DNA of 16,267 nucleotides from Agrocybe praecox (lineage: Eukaryota; Basidiomycota; Agaricomycetes; Agaricales; Agrocybaceae): the NCBI GenBank assembly GCA_964017145.1, contig CAXHKQ010000279.1:1-16267 (forward strand). The letters run 5' to 3'. The notes below the pieces were generated by a model, which was not told the origin of the DNA, made no database searches, and worked only from the letters and a program-made list of their open reading frames with translations. Of this stretch, positions 15,101 to 16,267 are shown one piece after another. Each line of letters opens with the position of its first letter. Position 1 is the first letter of the stretch. The position numbers and the translations under genes were made by a program.

Positions 15101-16267
15101 TGAGATGACGACGACGACGCCGACGATCGGCATGATTCAGCCGACATGCGGTCGCACGACCACGGCTTATTCACCGCCGCCCGTCATGTTGTGAGGCTGA
15201 CGACGACGTTGCTTTGCTGCCGTGTCGTTAATCCGTGGGCCGACGACGAGCAGCGTGTGTGTCGGATTCGATTTTCGACGCGACCGCATCTCTATTATCA
15301 CACACACACACACACACACACACACATGCGCGCGCAAGAGCGAATAAAAAACCACATCATCATCACCGTCGCCGGTGATTTCATATCCATCTCCGTTGAG
15401 GTTGAGGCTGATGTGAGATGTGACTGTTCGGCCGTTTCGGCGGTCAGCACAAATAACAACTGACAGACGATAACAGAGCATTCGATAAGTCGTTGGTCGG
15501 ATAGTCGGATCTAAGCCAGTACATGTTTCACATCTGATATTTTATAATCCGTAATTATTCTCGTGACTGACATTTTGAAATGATTATTATAAGTGTACAA
15601 CCTTGCACGAATCGATTTTGTATATCAGTCTCTAGTCACTAGCGGTCGTTCTGATTGATGCAAATTGATCAAAATCGGCAACATTATTGCATGGAAACAT
15701 TGGTCCAAATTAGATTGTATCACAAACTTTTTTTCAATTGAGCATGTCCGTTTTATAGCCGAAAGGAATTCATGCATTTTTAGCTGTAATTCAAAGACCA
15801 GTGCGACTCATCGGATGCTCTCAAACAATTGCGACGAGGCTGCTCTTGAGCATGTCGCGAGTAGATCCCATGCATTTTGGCCTTTTCGTGGGACCAGTCA
15901 GGTGTGGTGTATGCATTGAACTGATGAAGACAAGTGGAATCATCACAGGGATCGATACCGAACGAAATTGTTGCCATAATGCAATGGAATTCACAATCCA
16001 GCATGATGAAGCTCGCCAAAGTGGCAACCAAAACAAAACTATAAATGCTGAAATGGGATATCCTACCGTTTGATTACTACTTGTTCCGATCGATGCTCTA
16101 TGGCCTTGCTATGGTGTTCTTTCGTTCTTATGAAGATGTCAGCAATTGGGTTGATTCATAGATCGTCTCAAGTTTAGTCTTCAATCTTATTGGCAGACAT
16201 ATCACCTAAGCCTAATGATTCACACGCATACTACACCATTTTTTGTGTAGGTGCTTCTCACGCACAT
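15101..16267. other. Unassigned intergenic DNA
   Basis: Begins with CGACGA-type low-complexity DNA and a CA microsatellite, then becomes more complex and AT-richer. Around 15780-16070, plus-strand and minus-strand frames of 70 to 90 codons overlap in several phases. None has a domain I recognise. This part could hold an unrecognised old transposable element or a host exon, and I cannot tell which. Confidence 0.4.
15299..15326. repeat. (CA)14 dinucleotide microsatellite
   Basis: An uninterrupted 28-base CA run. Confidence 0.97.

Noticed and set aside
15299..15326. CA tract and other short tandem repeats as a possible CRISPR-like or regulatory array
   Set aside because: Plain microsatellites with no spacers; the genome is eukaryotic.
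15780..16073. Overlapping open frames on both strands near the right end
   Set aside because: Three phases are open at once with no family resemblance. A hidden element or exon cannot be excluded but is not supported.

Overview
The window is eukaryotic, repeat-rich intergenic DNA, most likely from an arthropod and probably an insect. It has no bacterial gene packing. It carries several classes of eukaryotic transposable element (hAT-type, Tc1/mariner, non-LTR and LTR), and an LTR with an arthropod-style TCAGTT initiator. The DNA between elements is full of CA/TG, CTG and CGACGA low-complexity sequence. The assignment to arthropods is inference. I recognise no host protein-coding gene and no functional tRNA or rRNA gene. 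Most short open frames lie in low-complexity DNA and look fortuitous.

Layout from left to right: a diverged fragment of a purine-rich hAT-type MITE (440-525); a hAT-type non-autonomous element with a perfect 8-bp target-site duplication (TSD) (1379-2119); a foldback-like element with inverted ends (2782-3333); a TA-flanked short element (4707-5370); a full copy of the purine-rich MITE (5483-6101, TSD GTAATAAG); and a non-LTR retrotransposon reverse-transcriptase relic (6659-6816 plus 10123-10309). That relic is split by a complete LTR retrotransposon (6817-10117). Further right are a hAT-type element (11094-12690) interrupted by a second full copy of the purine-rich MITE (11347-11948, TSD GTCATTAC), and a Tc1/mariner element (13466-15100) with a decayed transposase on the minus strand. 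The right end (15101-16267) holds a CA microsatellite and nothing I can identify.

The most interesting object is the LTR element. Its two 371-bp LTRs look identical by eye over their whole length, it has a perfect 5-bp TSD (GACGG), and a polypurine tract abuts the 3' LTR. These point to a recent insertion. Its 2.56-kb internal region nevertheless has no recognisable protease, reverse transcriptase, RNase H or integrase. It carries one long open frame of 778 codons with a duplicated coiled-coil-like module, a three-unit decapeptide repeat and cysteine clusters. It looks like a non-autonomous, possibly Gag-only element mobilised in trans.

The elements form layers that give relative ages. The LTR element is younger than the non-LTR relic, and one MITE copy is younger than the hAT element it sits in. 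The mariner transposase, the non-LTR relic and the 440-525 fragment are decayed.
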